A stretch of 64,000 nucleotides of DNA from Streptomyces celluloflavus (lineage in GTDB: Bacteria > Actinomycetota > Actinomycetes > Streptomycetales > Streptomycetaceae), in assembly GCA_000720995.1 (NCBI GenBank), contig JOEL01000013.1, positions 238,591-302,590 of the forward strand, given 5' to 3'. The notes below the pieces were generated by a model. That model was not told the origin of the DNA and made no database searches. It saw nothing but the letters and a program-made list of their open reading frames with translations. The translations under genes and the position numbers were made by a program. This document shows, piece by piece, positions 8,282 to 16,903 of the stretch (position 1 is the first letter of the stretch; every line of letters begins with the position of its first letter).

Positions 8282-8772
8282 GGGGTGGGGCGGCGCAGTG
8301 CCCTCGGGAGGACGAACCACAGGCCGGTGAACATGGCGAAGGTGGCGGTCGTGACCGTGACGGCCGCGATGCGGCCGAGGACGACATCCATGAGCAGGAG
8401 AACGGCTCCGTTGAGCGCGAGGGCGAGGAAGACCAGGCCGACTTCGGCGAGCCGCGCGGACAGGGCGACGATCCGGACCTTGGCACCCCGGTGGAACAGG
8501 CCACGGTGCAGTGCGACCGGCGTCGCGAGCACCGCCGAGGAGACCACCGTGAGCAGCAACGTCACGACATACGTGGTGCGTTCGAAGGTGTCGAGGTGCG
8601 GAAACTGACTGGTGAAGGCCACGCCGAGGAGAAAGGCGAAGACGATCTGCACACCGGTCTGCACGACCCTCAGTTCCTGGAGGAGCTCGACCAGGTTGCG
8701 GTCGGCCCGCTCCGCAGGTGTCTCCCGGCTCAGCGGAAACCGACCGCCACCGCCCGGGGGGATATGAGACAT
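8278..8772 (-). CDS. DUF6328 family membrane protein
   Basis: 164 residues with a hydrophilic N-terminus (about 30 residues) and four hydrophobic helices: VQTGVQIVFAFLLGVAF, then YVVTLLLTVVSSAVLATPVA, LAEVGLVFLALALNGAVLLL and VTVTTATFAMFTGLWFVLP. The ELRVVQTGVQIVFAFLLGVAF segment and the short basic loop VALHRGLFHRGAK match the DUF6328 family seen throughout actinobacteria, whose function is unknown. It is a solitary gene with its own terminator. Confidence 0.85.
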   Translation of the reverse strand: MSHIPPGGGGRFPLSRETPAERADRNLVELLQELRVVQTGVQIVFAFLLGVAFTSQFPHLDTFERTTYVVTLLLTVVSSAVLATPVALHRGLFHRGAKVRIVALSARLAEVGLVFLALALNGAVLLLMDVVLGRIAAVTVTTATFAMFTGLWFVLPRALRRPTP

Positions 8773-8996
8773 GAGGCATATTTTGTTCTCCGCCGCCCGG
8801 TCAGATCACGCGACGCACCGCATCGCGTCTGAACGGGCCAAGCACTCCGCAGGGCGATCACAGCCCTTGTACGGACCGCCTCGGACGTCGCGCACGTCCC
8901 GCGTATCCCTGTACCCCTGGGCCCTGCTCATCCCGCATACATCCCACAGAATTCATGGCCTTCCGTCAGGAGTGGCGGGCGGGAGTTGGACTTCTA

Positions 8997-9017
8997 CGGG
9001 ACTTCGGGCGGAACTTC
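8997..9017. repeat. CGGGACTTC tandem element, copy 2
   Basis: CGGGACTTC (8997-9005) and CGGAACTTC (9009-9017), 12 bp apart, resemble the pair at 7260-7279. The element lies in the 280-bp gap between the DUF6328 start and the GntR-TetR stop, where no gene is seen. Confidence 0.4.
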
Positions 9018-9052
9018 GGGCCGGGGCTCGGGTGGGCGGGCGAGTCCCGGCG

Positions 9053-10057
9053 TCACGTCGCCGCTTCCCGCTCCGCATCGTTTCGGGCGGCCTCCATGAA
9101 TGCGGCGATGCCGTCGAGGAGGCGCTGCAAGCCGAAGGTGAAGAGGCCGTCGAGGTCGAAGTCGTACCCGGACTCGGTGAGCCGTCCGAGGGCCGGGAAC
9201 CGGCCGGTGGCCAGGAGGGCCTGGAACGCGGGCTCCTGGGCGTCCATCCACTCCTCGCTGTCGAGGCCGGTGAGCGCCTCCGCCTCCCGCTCCATCTCGA
9301 CGTTGAACGCCGTGCCGCGCACGTAGTTGAACAGAGTGAGGTGCACGGTGAAGGCGAGGGAGAAGTCCAGGCCGTGGCGCTCCAGGGCGGTGAGCACCCA
9401 CTCGGTGAAGGGCAGCGCGCCGGCGACCGCCTGCGGCCGGGCCAGCGAGAGAGCCGGTGCGAGCCAGGGGTGGCGGCGGAACATGTCCCACAGCATCCGG
9501 GCGGCGAGGGTGAGCTGTTCCCGCCAGCCTTCCGGCGGGACGGCGGGGAACGTCCACCGGGAGAACGCCGCGTCCATCATCCGCATCAACAGGTCGTCCT
9601 TGTCCGCCACGTGCCGGTACAGCGACATGGTCGCCACCCCGAGATCCGCGGCGACGCGGCGCATGGAGACCGCGGCCAGTCCTTCCGCGTCGGCGACGGC
9701 GATGGCCGAGGTGACGATCCGTCCGAGGGTGAGTGCCTCGTCCGCGACGGGCTGGCGGCGGGCGGGTGACGCGGGAGCGGGTGACGCGTCCGGACGTCCG
9801 GCGGCCGGGGGCCGGCCGGTGCGCGCCGGCTTGCTTCTGGCTTCGACGACCGTCCCGACACCCCGGACCGCGCGGACCAGACCTTCCTGCCGGAGCTCGG
9901 CGAGCACTCTGGTCGCGGTCGCCATCGCGACCCCCCACTGCCGGGTGATCTCACGGGTTGACGGCACCCGATCGCCCGGCGCCAGCTCGCCCGCCTCGAT
10001 CCGCTGCCGCAGTTCGGCGACGATCCGGCCTGAGCGAGGCGCCTCCTGTCGGTTCAC
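9053..10057 (-). CDS. GntR-TetR double helix-turn-helix regulator
   Basis: 334 residues. An N-terminal GntR winged helix (residues ~8-72: RIEAGELAPGDRVPSTREIT and ATATRVLAELRQEGLVRAV) and a Pro/Ala linker precede a complete TetR helix-turn-helix (VSMRRVAADLGVATMSLYRH, ~130-150). A TetR-type ligand domain follows, with HPWLAP and later helices. It thus carries two separate DNA-binding modules. It is divergent from an FAD monooxygenase, and palindromic GTGCAC sites fill the gap. The arrangement parallels TetR/TetX-like pairs in which the repressor senses the drug the monooxygenase acts on. The ligand is unknown. Confidence 0.88.
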   Translation of the reverse strand: MNRQEAPRSGRIVAELRQRIEAGELAPGDRVPSTREITRQWGVAMATATRVLAELRQEGLVRAVRGVGTVVEARSKPARTGRPPAAGRPDASPAPASPARRQPVADEALTLGRIVTSAIAVADAEGLAAVSMRRVAADLGVATMSLYRHVADKDDLLMRMMDAAFSRWTFPAVPPEGWREQLTLAARMLWDMFRRHPWLAPALSLARPQAVAGALPFTEWVLTALERHGLDFSLAFTVHLTLFNYVRGTAFNVEMEREAEALTGLDSEEWMDAQEPAFQALLATGRFPALGRLTESGYDFDLDGLFTFGLQRLLDGIAAFMEAARNDAEREAAT

Positions 10058-10069
10058 CGATACCCCTCC

Positions 10070-10221
10070 GCACTAGTGCACCCGATCGCCGCCACCCTAA
10101 CCGCCCCCGACGTTCCGGTTGCCGCGGCCGTACCTGCCTCCGCGCCGGGGAGACACCTCCCCCGCGCACCGGATGGCGGGAGCAACCCGCCCCTTCAGCC
10201 CTGGTGCACCAGTGCACCAGG
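10070..10221. promoter_or_regulatory. GTGCAC palindromes, probable operators of the GntR-TetR regulator
   Basis: The perfect palindrome GCACTAGTGC (10070-10079), which continues as GTGCACC, lies 13 bp upstream of the regulator start. A second cluster at 10201-10221, CTGGTGCACCAGTGCACCAG, begins with a perfect 12-bp palindrome (CTGGTGCACCAG) and adds another half-site. Both share GTGCAC and sit between the divergent regulator and monooxygenase genes, about 130 bp apart. They are suited to autoregulation and control of the monooxygenase. Confidence 0.65.
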
Positions 10222-10304
10222 CGGCCCAGATCTCGCCTAATCTCCTTGTTCAGCGCAGTTTTGGGGGTTGCTGCGACGCGCGCGTACGCCGTACATTCGG
10301 CGCC

Positions 10305-11531
10305 ATGGGGAACACCGACATACTCATCTCCGGCGCCGGTATCGGCGGACCCGCGCTGGCCTACTGGCTGCGCGCGGCAGGCTTCACCGTGACGGTCGTC
10401 GAGCGGGCGCCCGCGCCCCGGCCCGGCGGCCAGACCGTGGATCTGCGCGGCGCCGGCCGCACCGTGATCACGCGGATGGGCCTGATGGACCGTGCGCGGG
10501 CGCTCTGTGTCGACCAGCGGGGCCTCGCCTACGTCAACGCCCCCGGGCGGATCACCGCCCGGATGCCGGCGGACAGCTTTGGCGGCGAGGGAATCATCTC
10601 CGAGATCGAGATCCTCCGCGGTGACCTGGGCCGCCTGCTGTACGACGCCACCCTGCCGGACACGGAGTACCTGTTCGACGACACCATTACCGGGCTCGAC
10701 CAGGACGACGACGGAGTCACCGTCACCTTCGAGCGGGCCGGGCCGCGTCGCTTCGGGCTGGTCGTCGGGGCGGACGGGCTGCACTCAGCGGTGCGCGCGG
10801 CGGCCTTCGGCCCGGAGGCGCACCACATCCGGCCGCTGGACCTCTACACCGCATGGTTCACCGTCACCGAGGAGATGGACCTCGACGGCTGGTACCAGAT
10901 GTACAGCGCACCCGGCGGGCGCGTCGCCTCGGCCCGGCCGGGCCGCCTGCCCGGCGAGGTCAAGGCCGGTCTCAGCTTCCGGTCCCCGCCGCTCGCCTAC
11001 GACCGCCGCGACATCGCCGCCCAGCGCGAGCTGGTGGCCGGGCGCTTCTCCGGCGCCGGCTGGGAGGTCCCGCGCCTGCTGCGGGGGATGCGTACGGCGT
11101 CCGACTTCTGCTTCGGCTCCGTGGGCCAGGTACACCTCGACAGCTGGTCGCGCGGCCGGGTGGCGCTGCTCGGCGACGCCGGTTACTGCCCGACGCCGCT
11201 GACCGGTCTGGGGACCAGCCTCGCCCTGGTCGGCGCCTATGTGCTGGCCGGTGAACTCGCCGCCGCCGACGGCGACCACCACATCGCCTTCCGGAACTAC
11301 GACCGCATCATGCGTCCGTACGTCCGCCAGGCCCAGGAGCTGCCGCCCGGCGGCGCCTCGGGGTACGCACCCGCCGGCGCGCTCGCCATCCGGTTGCGGG
11401 ACCTCTCGATGCGCGCGATGAACCACTGGCCGGTACGGAACCTGCTCGCCGCGCAGTTCGCCAAGGCCGGGAACATCGCCCTGCCCGACTACGGCCGCGC
11501 GGCGGTGCGGGAACCCAGGGGCGCCGCCTGA
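10305..11531 (+). CDS. FAD-dependent monooxygenase (PHBH/TetX-like)
   Basis: 408 residues from the ATG at 10305. It has the Rossmann GxGxxG motif near the N-terminus (LISGAGIGGPALAYWL), a DG motif (GLVVGADGLHSAVR, ~155) and a GD motif (ALLGDAGYCPTPLTGLGTSL, ~285), which together define class A flavoprotein hydroxylases. It would hydroxylate an aromatic or antibiotic substrate with NAD(P)H and O2. A divergent drug-type repressor makes a detoxification role plausible. No partner reductase is needed for this class. The substrate is unknown. Confidence 0.87.
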   Translation: MGNTDILISGAGIGGPALAYWLRAAGFTVTVVERAPAPRPGGQTVDLRGAGRTVITRMGLMDRARALCVDQRGLAYVNAPGRITARMPADSFGGEGIISEIEILRGDLGRLLYDATLPDTEYLFDDTITGLDQDDDGVTVTFERAGPRRFGLVVGADGLHSAVRAAAFGPEAHHIRPLDLYTAWFTVTEEMDLDGWYQMYSAPGGRVASARPGRLPGEVKAGLSFRSPPLAYDRRDIAAQRELVAGRFSGAGWEVPRLLRGMRTASDFCFGSVGQVHLDSWSRGRVALLGDAGYCPTPLTGLGTSLALVGAYVLAGELAAADGDHHIAFRNYDRIMRPYVRQAQELPPGGASGYAPAGALAIRLRDLSMRAMNHWPVRNLLAAQFAKAGNIALPDYGRAAVREPRGAA

Positions 11532-11560
11532 CGGCGTATGCGGACCTGAGTCGGTAATAC

Positions 11561-11593
11561 GGGGGACGGGGCCGCGTCGCAGCCCCGTCCCCC
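11561..11593. terminator. Bidirectional terminator between convergent genes
   Basis: GGGGGACGGGGC (11561-11572) pairs exactly with GCCCCGTCCCCC (11582-11593) over a 9-nt loop, between the monooxygenase stop and the carboxypeptidase stop. Confidence 0.8.
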
Positions 11594-11616
11594 GTCCCCC
11601 GGTCCCCGGCCGTCGC

Positions 11617-14319
11617 TCAGCCCAGGCGGGTGAGCTTCGCGGTGAACGATGGCTCGACGAGGTTCTGCTGGAGTGCCACCGGTACCTTTACCTCGCCCTG
11701 GCCGCTGCCCGCCGTCAGCAGGCCGACCTCCGTACCGGCCTTGGCCGCGTGCGGGAGCTTCTTTCCGCCGTCGGTGAGTTTCAGTTGCACGGCGGCGGCG
11801 GGCCAGCCGACGACCGCCATGTCCGCGGTCGCCACGACCGGCGTCCGGCCGCCGAGTCCGTCGTCGATCGCGCCGACGACCTGGCCCTTCTTGACCACCG
11901 TCCGCTCCGTCAGTTCCTTGCCCGCCGCCAGGATGAGCTGCTTGCTGTGCTCGGTGGCGGTCTCGATGATGTTGGGCTTGTGCTGTCCGAAGACCGCGCC
12001 GACGATCAGCTGCGTGGTCGTGCCCACCTTCTTCTCGGCGGCGAAGAGCAGATTGCCGCCCGCCTTGGTGGTGGAGCCGGTCTTGATGCCCACCACACCG
12101 AACATCGGCACGAGCTTGTTGAAGTTGTACTGCGTCCGCGTGGTGGGGTCACCGGGACTGCCGGTGCCCGATGTCGTGGTGGCGGTGTAGTTCGTCATCT
12201 TCGCGATCTCGCGGAACACCTCGTCCGCCATCGCCTTCTTCGCCAGTTTCACCTGGTCCTCGGCGGTGCTGACCGTGGTCTCCTTGAGCCCGCTCGCGTC
12301 GGTGTACGTCGTGTTCGTCATCCCGAGCTCCTTCGCGGTCGCGTTCATCTTCTCGATGAACGCCTCCTCGGAACCGGCGTCCCAGCGGGCGAGCAGCCGG
12401 GCGACGTTGTTCGCGGACGGCAGCATGACGGCCTCCAGGGCTTCGCGCTGGGAGATCTGCTGCCCCTTCTTGACCTCGACGACCGACTCCTTCTCCTTGC
12501 GGCCCTGCGTGTAGTCGTCCTCGGCCTTCTGGTCGACGGGGAGGGACGGGCCCTTCGCCCCCTTCTCCAGCGGGTGGCCCTTCAGCACGAGGTACGTGGT
12601 CATCACCTTCGCGACGCTGCCGATCGGCAGCGGCTTCATCTCGCCGAACGCGCCCATCCGGCCGAGACCGTTGACGTCGACGACCGCCTGCCCCTCCGTC
12701 GGCCACGGGAGCGACGGCCCGGCCCCGTCGAACGTGTGCGTCTCCTGCGCGGTGAGCACCGTCTTCGGGTCGGGCAGCGGCCGCACCGCCTGGACGACTA
12801 CGAGGCCGACCACGAGCAGCGCCGCCAGCGAGCCCCATATCTTCACCCGCCGGGCGGCCGTACGCATCGGAGTCTCGGGCGGCGCCGGGGTGTTGGTCAG
12901 CTGCGCCAGGAGGTCCAGCGGCGGCTGGGTGTCCGGCTGCGGGCGGGCGGCGTCCGGGACCCCGGCCGCCGGGCCGGCAGGCCGGTCGGCGAAGGGCGCG
13001 GCCGGCGGTCCGGCGAGGGCGGGGCCGCCGGCCGCGGTGCGGTTTCCCGCCTCCGGTGCCTGCGTGTCCACCGCTCGCCAGGCGGGCCCGGTGTCCGCTT
13101 GCCGGGCCACCGGTGCGCCGCCGCCCGCTCCCCCGGCCGGTCCGTCCCCGGCGGACGGAGCGGCGGCGCCGCTACCGGGGGCGGCCGGCGGACGGGGCCC
13201 GGCCTGGCCCGGCGGCATCGGCTGCGGAGGCTTGGGCGGCGCCACCGGCTGCGGGGGCTTGAGCGGCGACATCGGCTGCGGGGGCTTGAGCGGTCGTGGG
13301 TCCGTCGACTTCAGCGCCACGAACCGGCTGGTCCGCTCCGCGTCCGGCGCGTCGTCCGCCTGCGCGGCCGGGCGCTTCGGTACGCGGACGGGCAGCGCCG
13401 ACGGCCTGGGCTCGGCACCGGTGCGGGCGGCCGTCCCTGCGTCGGCCCGTACCGCGCCGGTAGCCCGTACCGCCCCGTCTGCACCGTTGGCATCGTCGCC
13501 ACCGTCGGATTCCGCGCGCCCGGCGTCGGCCGCGCCCTCCGGGGTCACGGAGCCCGTGCGGGTCTCGGAACCCGTACGGGTCACGGAACCCGTACGGGCC
13601 TCGGAGCCCGTGCGGGCCTCGGTGGCTTTTCCGGTCTCGGTGGCCTTGCCGGTCTCGGTGGCCCGGCCCGGCTGAGTGGCCTGGCCTGGCTGGGTGACCC
13701 GGCCCGGCTCGGCGGCCTTGCCCGGCTGGGTGGCCTGGCCGGACCCGGCGACCTGGCCAGGCCCGGCGACCTTTCCGGGGTCCCCGGCCTCCCCGTTCTC
13801 GCCAGCCTCGCCGTGCGTGCCGATCGTCCCGGTCCCAGCGGCCTTGCCGACCGCACCGACCACGCTGTTCGTACCGTTCGTACCGTTCGCGTCGGCCTTG
13901 CCGGTCCCGTCGCCCGCGCCCGCCTTACCGTCCCTGCTGTCCCTGCTGTCCTCGTCGGCCGCGCCCTTCTCGGTCCCGCGGCCCGTCACGGCCTCGCCGC
14001 GCGTCACGGCCTGACCGCTCGCCGCAGCCCTGTCTCCGGACGTTCTGTTCCTCGGCGTGAACGCCCAGGAGGGGGCAGCCTTCCCGGCGTCATGACCCGT
14101 CGACTCACGACCCGCCGGGTCGCGACCAGCGGGGTCGTTGTCCGCCGGCTCGCGACCCGCGGACCCGCGCTCCGCGGAGTCCTTGTCCGCCGGACCGTGG
14201 TCCGCGGAGCCGTGCGGCGCCACCGGGGGGAGGTCGTCACGTCGCCGAGGGGCTTGGTCCCCCGTCAACTCCCCTGACGACTGCTGCTCTTCCGGTCTGC
14301 CAGGGGATGCGCCCGCCAC
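11617..14319 (-). CDS. D-alanyl-D-alanine carboxypeptidase (S11) with ~490-residue disordered N-terminal tail
   Basis: 900 residues from a GTG start at 14319 with a good GAAGGAG. Residues 1-490 are low complexity, rich in Ala/Gly/Glu/Pro, with degenerate repeats (variants of TGSETRTGSVT, GRATETGKATE and LKPPQPM). A single membrane helix follows at ~493-512 (IWGSLAALLVVGLVVVQAV), then the extracellular peptidase domain. Penicillin-binding motifs are present: S-V-A-K (~568-571), S-A-N (~635) and K-T-G (~745). It trims the terminal D-Ala of cell-wall stem peptides. With a type II topology the long tail would be cytoplasmic, which is unusual: catalytic domains of this family are ~380 residues, so more than half the protein is a putative intracellular tether or regulatory tail. 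Confidence 0.9.
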   Translation of the reverse strand: MAGASPGRPEEQQSSGELTGDQAPRRRDDLPPVAPHGSADHGPADKDSAERGSAGREPADNDPAGRDPAGRESTGHDAGKAAPSWAFTPRNRTSGDRAAASGQAVTRGEAVTGRGTEKGAADEDSRDSRDGKAGAGDGTGKADANGTNGTNSVVGAVGKAAGTGTIGTHGEAGENGEAGDPGKVAGPGQVAGSGQATQPGKAAEPGRVTQPGQATQPGRATETGKATETGKATEARTGSEARTGSVTRTGSETRTGSVTPEGAADAGRAESDGGDDANGADGAVRATGAVRADAGTAARTGAEPRPSALPVRVPKRPAAQADDAPDAERTSRFVALKSTDPRPLKPPQPMSPLKPPQPVAPPKPPQPMPPGQAGPRPPAAPGSGAAAPSAGDGPAGGAGGGAPVARQADTGPAWRAVDTQAPEAGNRTAAGGPALAGPPAAPFADRPAGPAAGVPDAARPQPDTQPPLDLLAQLTNTPAPPETPMRTAARRVKIWGSLAALLVVGLVVVQAVRPLPDPKTVLTAQETHTFDGAGPSLPWPTEGQAVVDVNGLGRMGAFGEMKPLPIGSVAKVMTTYLVLKGHPLEKGAKGPSLPVDQKAEDDYTQGRKEKESVVEVKKGQQISQREALEAVMLPSANNVARLLARWDAGSEEAFIEKMNATAKELGMTNTTYTDASGLKETTVSTAEDQVKLAKKAMADEVFREIAKMTNYTATTTSGTGSPGDPTTRTQYNFNKLVPMFGVVGIKTGSTTKAGGNLLFAAEKKVGTTTQLIVGAVFGQHKPNIIETATEHSKQLILAAGKELTERTVVKKGQVVGAIDDGLGGRTPVVATADMAVVGWPAAAVQLKLTDGGKKLPHAAKAGTEVGLLTAGSGQGEVKVPVALQQNLVEPSFTAKLTRLG

Positions 14320-14544
14320 CGTGTCTCCTTCGTCCCTTGCCCTGTGCCTGGTCGGTGTCCGCCACTCCGCAGAAGAAGTGGATCACCGAGCTGCTAGACG
14401 GGTCGAAACACGTGATGGTTCCGGGAGAGAACACGCCGTATGTAATGAATTGACTACCACTGTGGCGCAGGTGTCCGGTGACACCGTGTGGGGCCCGGCT
14501 CGATCGACCGGACGGCGGTTGCCGGGAGCCCCGGGGCGGGGCCT

Positions 14545-14590
14545 GCCGCGCGGCCGCGCCCCTGGTTTTCCGGGGGCGCGGCCGCGCGGC
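14545..14590 (-). terminator. Strong 17-bp hairpin terminator
   Basis: GCCGCGCGGCCGCGCCC (14545-14561) is perfectly complementary to 14574-14590, with a 12-nt loop. It lies 16 bp beyond the stop of the PEP hydrolase-like gene and closes that operon. Confidence 0.8.
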
Positions 14591-14606
14591 GGACCGTTGT
14601 CGGAGG

Positions 14607-15431
14607 TCAGCCCAGGGAGAGGGATTTGAAGGCGCGGGCCTGGTCGGTGATGGCGCGCTCGGTGGGCAGGCGTTCCATGGAGGAGGCGCCGAAGAAGCCG
14701 GCGATACCGGAGGTGTGCTCCAGGATGTAGCGGGCGTCCGCCGGTTCGGCGATCGGGCCGCCGTGGCAGAGCACGATGATGTCCGGGTTGACCCGCTTGG
14801 CGGCGTCGTGCATCTCCTGCACGGCGGTGGCCGCCTGATCGAGGGTGAGGGCGGTGGCGGCGCCGATGGCGCCCTTGGTGGTGAGCCCGACATGCGGTAC
14901 GAGGACGTCCGCGCCGGCCCGTGCCATCTCGGCGGCCTGGTCGGGATCGAAGACGTAGGGGGCGGTGAGCAGATCGCGCTCATGGGCCTGGCGGATCATG
15001 TCGATCTCCAGGCCGAAGCCCATACCGGTCTCCTCCAGGTTCGCGCGGAACGTGCCGTCGTACAGTCCGACGGTGGGGAAGTTCTGTACGCCGGTGAACC
15101 CGACGGCCTTCAGCTGGTCGAGGAAGTTGCCCATGATCCGGAAGGGGTCGGTGCCGCACACTCCGGCGAGTACCGGCACGTCCCGTACGACGGGCAGGAC
15201 CTCGCCCGCCATGTCCAGCACGATGGCGTTGGCGTCGCCGTAGGGCAGCAGGCCCGCCAGCGAACCCCGGCCGGCCATCCGGTACCGGCCGGAGTTGTAG
15301 ATGATCAGCAGGTCGACGCCGCCGGCCTCCGCGCACTTGGCGGACAGGCCGGTGCCGGCGCCGGCGCCGATGACGGCGTGGCCGGCGCCGACCTGGTCGG
15401 TCAGGCGGGCCAGGGCTTCATTGCGGTTCAC
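14607..15431 (-). CDS. Phosphoenolpyruvate hydrolase-like TIM-barrel protein
   Basis: 274 residues. It belongs to the PEP-mutase-superfamily relatives annotated phosphoenolpyruvate hydrolase family, which are homologous to the C-terminal half of the tomato Tm-1 protein. Conserved segments are [34 protein letters not shown] and [20 protein letters not shown]. It lies 69 bp downstream of a Tm-1-like ATP-binding protein on the same strand, so both halves of the Tm-1 architecture are present as two genes. The biochemical role is not established, and a sugar-acid or enol-phosphate substrate is a guess from the fold. Confidence 0.82.
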   Translation of the reverse strand: MNRNEALARLTDQVGAGHAVIGAGAGTGLSAKCAEAGGVDLLIIYNSGRYRMAGRGSLAGLLPYGDANAIVLDMAGEVLPVVRDVPVLAGVCGTDPFRIMGNFLDQLKAVGFTGVQNFPTVGLYDGTFRANLEETGMGFGLEIDMIRQAHERDLLTAPYVFDPDQAAEMARAGADVLVPHVGLTTKGAIGAATALTLDQAATAVQEMHDAAKRVNPDIIVLCHGGPIAEPADARYILEHTSGIAGFFGASSMERLPTERAITDQARAFKSLSLG

Positions 15432-15500
15432 GAGTGGCTCCTGTTCGGTCGGTACGGGTTCAGGCGTGCGTGGTCGTGCGGTCGTTCGGTCGGTACGGGT

Positions 15501-16754
15501 TCAGGCGTGCGCGGACGCGCGGTCGTGCGCGGTGATCAGCCGGTGGAGGTGGTCGGCGGCGGCGACGGCGAAGGCCGGGTCGTTGAGGTGCGCGTCGATC
15601 TCGTGCAGGGTGACGGCGCTGTCCGCCAGGGCCGCGCGGAGCGCCACGAGACCGGCCCGGTCGGCGGCCGGGTCGTGGAAGGAGCCGTCCGGTGCGTCCA
15701 CGGCGGAGACGCCGCGCAGCGGCCAGAAGACCGCCGCCGGGCCACGCGCCGCGGCCAGCTTGTGCCCGAGGGTGGTGCCGAGCGCCGCCATCTCCTCGGC
15801 CGTGGTGCGCATCAGGGTGACGGTGGGGTTGTGGACGAGCAGCCGGCGTTCGGCGAAGCGCTCCGGGACGGTCTCCGCGGGGCCGAAGTTGACCATGTCC
15901 AGCGCGCCCGGGGCGATCACCTGGGGGATGCCCGCCCGGCCCGCCGCGGTGAGCCGGTCGGGCCCGGCGCTCAGCACACCGCCGACCAGTTCGTCCGCGA
16001 GTTCGGTGGTGGTCAGGTCCAGGACGCCGGCGAGGAACCCGCCGGCGGCGAGCTTCTCCAGGGCCCGGCCGCCCGCACCGGTGGCGTGGAAGACCAGGAC
16101 CTCGTAGCCGAGCTCGTCCAGGCGCCGGCGGGCGGCGTCGACCGCTTCCGTGGTGACGCCGAACATGCTGGCGCCGATCAGCTTGCGGCCCTGCGGCTGC
16201 GGATGGTTCAGGCTCCGCTCGTGGTGGGCGGCCATCCCGGCGGCCGCGGCCACCGCGTTCCCCAGGATCCGGGAGGACACGGAGTTGATGCCCGCGACGT
16301 CGACGACGCTGTACATCATGGTGAGGTCGCTGCTGCCCACGTACGGCGCCACGTCCCCGCTCGCCATGGTGGAGACCAGCAGCTTCGGTACGCCGACGGG
16401 CAGGGCCTGCATGGCACGGGCGGCGATGAACGAGCCGCCGCTGCCGGCCACCGCCAGCACCGCGTGCAGCCGCCCCTGCCGGTACAGGTCGGCGACGACC
16501 CGCTCGACGCCCTCGGCCATCGCCGCCACGGCCGCGCCGCGGTCGCCGCCCGCCCGCAGTGCCGCCAGGTCGTGCTCGGCGCGGCGTGCCACGGCGGCGG
16601 CGTCGATGTCACCGGCGGGCGCGCCGGCCGGCGGCGGCAGCACACCGGCGTCGACGGTCACGACCTCGCAGCCGGCGGCGCGCAGCCGCGTCGCGAGCCA
16701 CGCGTACTCCGCTCCCTTTGTGTCCAGTGTCCCGACCAGCACCACGGTCGCCAT
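15501..16754 (-). CDS. Tm-1-like ATP-binding domain protein (UPF0261)
   Basis: 417 residues from the ATG at 16754 (MATVVLVGTLDTKGAEYAWL). GTLDTKG at the N-terminus is diagnostic of the UPF0261/Tm-1-like family. A glycine-rich segment (AVAGSGGSFIAARAMQALPV) and the central AMFGVTTE and HATGAGGRALEKL motifs are also typical. It is the first gene of a two-gene operon with the PEP hydrolase-like gene and is divergent from a MocR regulator 149 bp away, which probably controls it. The molecular function in bacteria is not known to me. Confidence 0.85.
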   Translation of the reverse strand: MATVVLVGTLDTKGAEYAWLATRLRAAGCEVVTVDAGVLPPPAGAPAGDIDAAAVARRAEHDLAALRAGGDRGAAVAAMAEGVERVVADLYRQGRLHAVLAVAGSGGSFIAARAMQALPVGVPKLLVSTMASGDVAPYVGSSDLTMMYSVVDVAGINSVSSRILGNAVAAAAGMAAHHERSLNHPQPQGRKLIGASMFGVTTEAVDAARRRLDELGYEVLVFHATGAGGRALEKLAAGGFLAGVLDLTTTELADELVGGVLSAGPDRLTAAGRAGIPQVIAPGALDMVNFGPAETVPERFAERRLLVHNPTVTLMRTTAEEMAALGTTLGHKLAAARGPAAVFWPLRGVSAVDAPDGSFHDPAADRAGLVALRAALADSAVTLHEIDAHLNDPAFAVAAADHLHRLITAHDRASAHA

Positions 16755-16903
16755 GTCCTTGCTCCTTTGAACGGACGGTGCTCCTGATCCTGCGTCCGGC
16801 GCCGGCGGGCGGCAAAGACCACTTGGGGGCAATTGGCCTGCGGGGCGCCGGCCGGCCCGGCGCCCGTCCGGGCGGGTGGGGCGCGGCGGGGGATCATGGG
16901 GGC

